From VGXO01 sp964614695 (GTDB lineage Bacteria; Planctomycetota; Phycisphaerae; Phycisphaerales; SM1A02): DNA of 6,116 nucleotides. Positions 5,373 through 6,116 of the stretch are shown piece after piece. Location of the stretch: the NCBI GenBank assembly GCA_964614695.1, contig CAZTMB010000146.1, forward strand, positions 1-6,116, given 5' to 3'. Positions within the stretch are counted from its first letter, which is position 1; each line of letters opens with the position of its first letter. Under the pieces are notes generated by a model. It did not search any database, was not told the DNA's origin, and saw only the letters and a program-made list of their open reading frames with translations. The position numbers were made by a program, and so were the translations under genes.

Positions 5373-6116
5373 TCACCCCGCGATCAGGAAGTCCTCGCCC
5401 TCGCGACGCCCCGAGGCGAGCAGCATCTCGCGAATCTCTTCCCGCGCGCCGCGGACTCCGACACCTGAGATGACGAAGGACCGATCGATCGAAGGCAGAT
5501 CGTCGGGCGCGACCACGGGTCGCCCGAGCGATCGCTGACCGATCCGATCCGGATCGATGTCGATGAAGCCGGCAATCTCGACGCCATGATCGGCAAGTGC
5601 GTCAAAGCGCCGTCGCGTGACCCGGCCGGCGCCCCAGAGCCAGACCGGTCGGCGTTCGCGACGTCGCGAGAGATCGATCGCAAGGTGCTTGCAGCGAAGT
5701 CTCGCGGTGGCCTCGACCGAGTAGCGAGGGTCGCTTCGCGAGAGCCGATCCGGCGGGTCGTTCCATCGGAGGAGCACCTCGGGCACCTTGGCGAAACGGA
5801 CGCCCGCGTCGATCCATCGCAGCCAGAGCTCGTGGTCCTCGGGAAAGGGGCCGTCGCGATAGCCGCCGAACTGCTCGGCCAGCTCGCGACGGAACATCAC
5901 GCTCGGATGCGGCAGAGGCGAGTCGATGAATCGGTTGAGCACGATCGACTCGTGGTCGACGAGCCGGTTCGTCCACGCGACGTGCTCGGCGTAGCCGGCG
6001 GCCGTCTCTTGATCGCCGCCGAACTCGACCAGGCTTCCGACGACGCTGACCTCTCGATGGCTCTCGAGGAACTCGGCCTGTCGCGCCAGGCGAGTCGGGA
6101 GGCACAGGTCGTCGGC
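5373..6116 (-). CDS. GT2-family glycosyltransferase with C-terminal Rossmann-like domain (5' end cut by window)
   Basis: The minus-strand frame is open from the right window edge to the TGA at 5373-5375, giving 247 residues of an incomplete protein. The fragment begins ADDLCLPTRLARQAEFLESH, the region just after and including the DxD metal/nucleotide-sugar motif of GT-A family 2 enzymes; the nucleotide-binding N-terminus is outside the window. HPSVMFRREL (70-79), FGGYRDGPFPEDHELWLRW (85-101, with the likely catalytic Glu93-Asp94) and VPEVLLRWNDPPDRLSR (111-127) complete the GT2 core. From about 157 a second domain follows: WLWGAGRVTRRRFDAL with a GxGxxxxx nucleotide-binding-like loop, then IAGFIDIDPDRI (181-192), GRPVVAPDDL (198-207) and a final strand FVISGVG, resembling the PglD N-terminal type of Rossmann-like domain. 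It probably transfers a sugar to a surface glycan; donor and acceptor are unknown. A GTG at 5942 is internal to the open frame, not the start. It converges on the Fkp operon, so use of GDP-fucose is only a contextual possibility. Confidence 0.88.
   Translation of the reverse strand, partial: ADDLCLPTRLARQAEFLESHREVSVVGSLVEFGGDQETAAGYAEHVAWTNRLVDHESIVLNRFIDSPLPHPSVMFRRELAEQFGGYRDGPFPEDHELWLRWIDAGVRFAKVPEVLLRWNDPPDRLSRSDPRYSVEATARLRCKHLAIDLSRRRERRPVWLWGAGRVTRRRFDALADHGVEIAGFIDIDPDRIGQRSLGRPVVAPDDLPSIDRSFVISGVGVRGAREEIREMLLASGRREGEDFLIAG

Overview
High-GC bacterial DNA, densely coded, with strong use of GC-ending codons and few stop codons in any frame. The gene content (lipoprotein sugar-binding protein, RbsC-type permease, fused fucokinase/GDP-fucose pyrophosphorylase, GT2 glycosyltransferase) points to a Gram-negative-type, polysaccharide-using bacterium. 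The overall style is compatible with Planctomycetota (perhaps Phycisphaerae), but that placement is tentative and rests on no marker gene. A run of exactly 100 N at 4017-4116 marks a scaffold gap, so this is probably a draft or metagenome-assembled genome.

Layout. (1) 1-329, minus strand: a RhaM-type (COG3254) L-fucose/L-rhamnose mutarotase, lacking only its last residues at the window edge. (2) 330-399: a 70 bp divergent intergenic region with an inverted repeat (TACCGG, 14 nt, CCGGTA). (3) 400-5072, plus strand: a compact operon of a sugar-binding lipoprotein (400-1494), an RbsC-like permease (GTG start at 1508, to 2488), and an Fkp-type bifunctional enzyme whose ATG overlaps the permease stop (2485-5072). 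The scaffold gap falls inside this last gene. (4) 5073-5372: 300 bp of intergenic DNA between convergent genes, holding GC-rich inverted repeats but no convincing gene. (5) 5373-6116, minus strand: the C-terminal 247 residues of a GT2 glycosyltransferase with an added Rossmann-like domain; its N-terminus lies beyond the right edge.

How the genes fit together (inference). A free 6-deoxy sugar, most likely L-fucose, would be bound and imported by the ABC system and brought to the right anomer by the mutarotase. The kinase half of Fkp would phosphorylate it at C1 and the pyrophosphorylase half would convert it to GDP-L-fucose, for use by glycosyltransferases that may include the neighbouring one. 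The locus therefore looks like scavenging of a sugar for surface glycan decoration rather than catabolism: no isomerase, aldolase or dehydrogenase is visible. No ABC ATPase is present in the window, so the importer must borrow one or have it encoded elsewhere.
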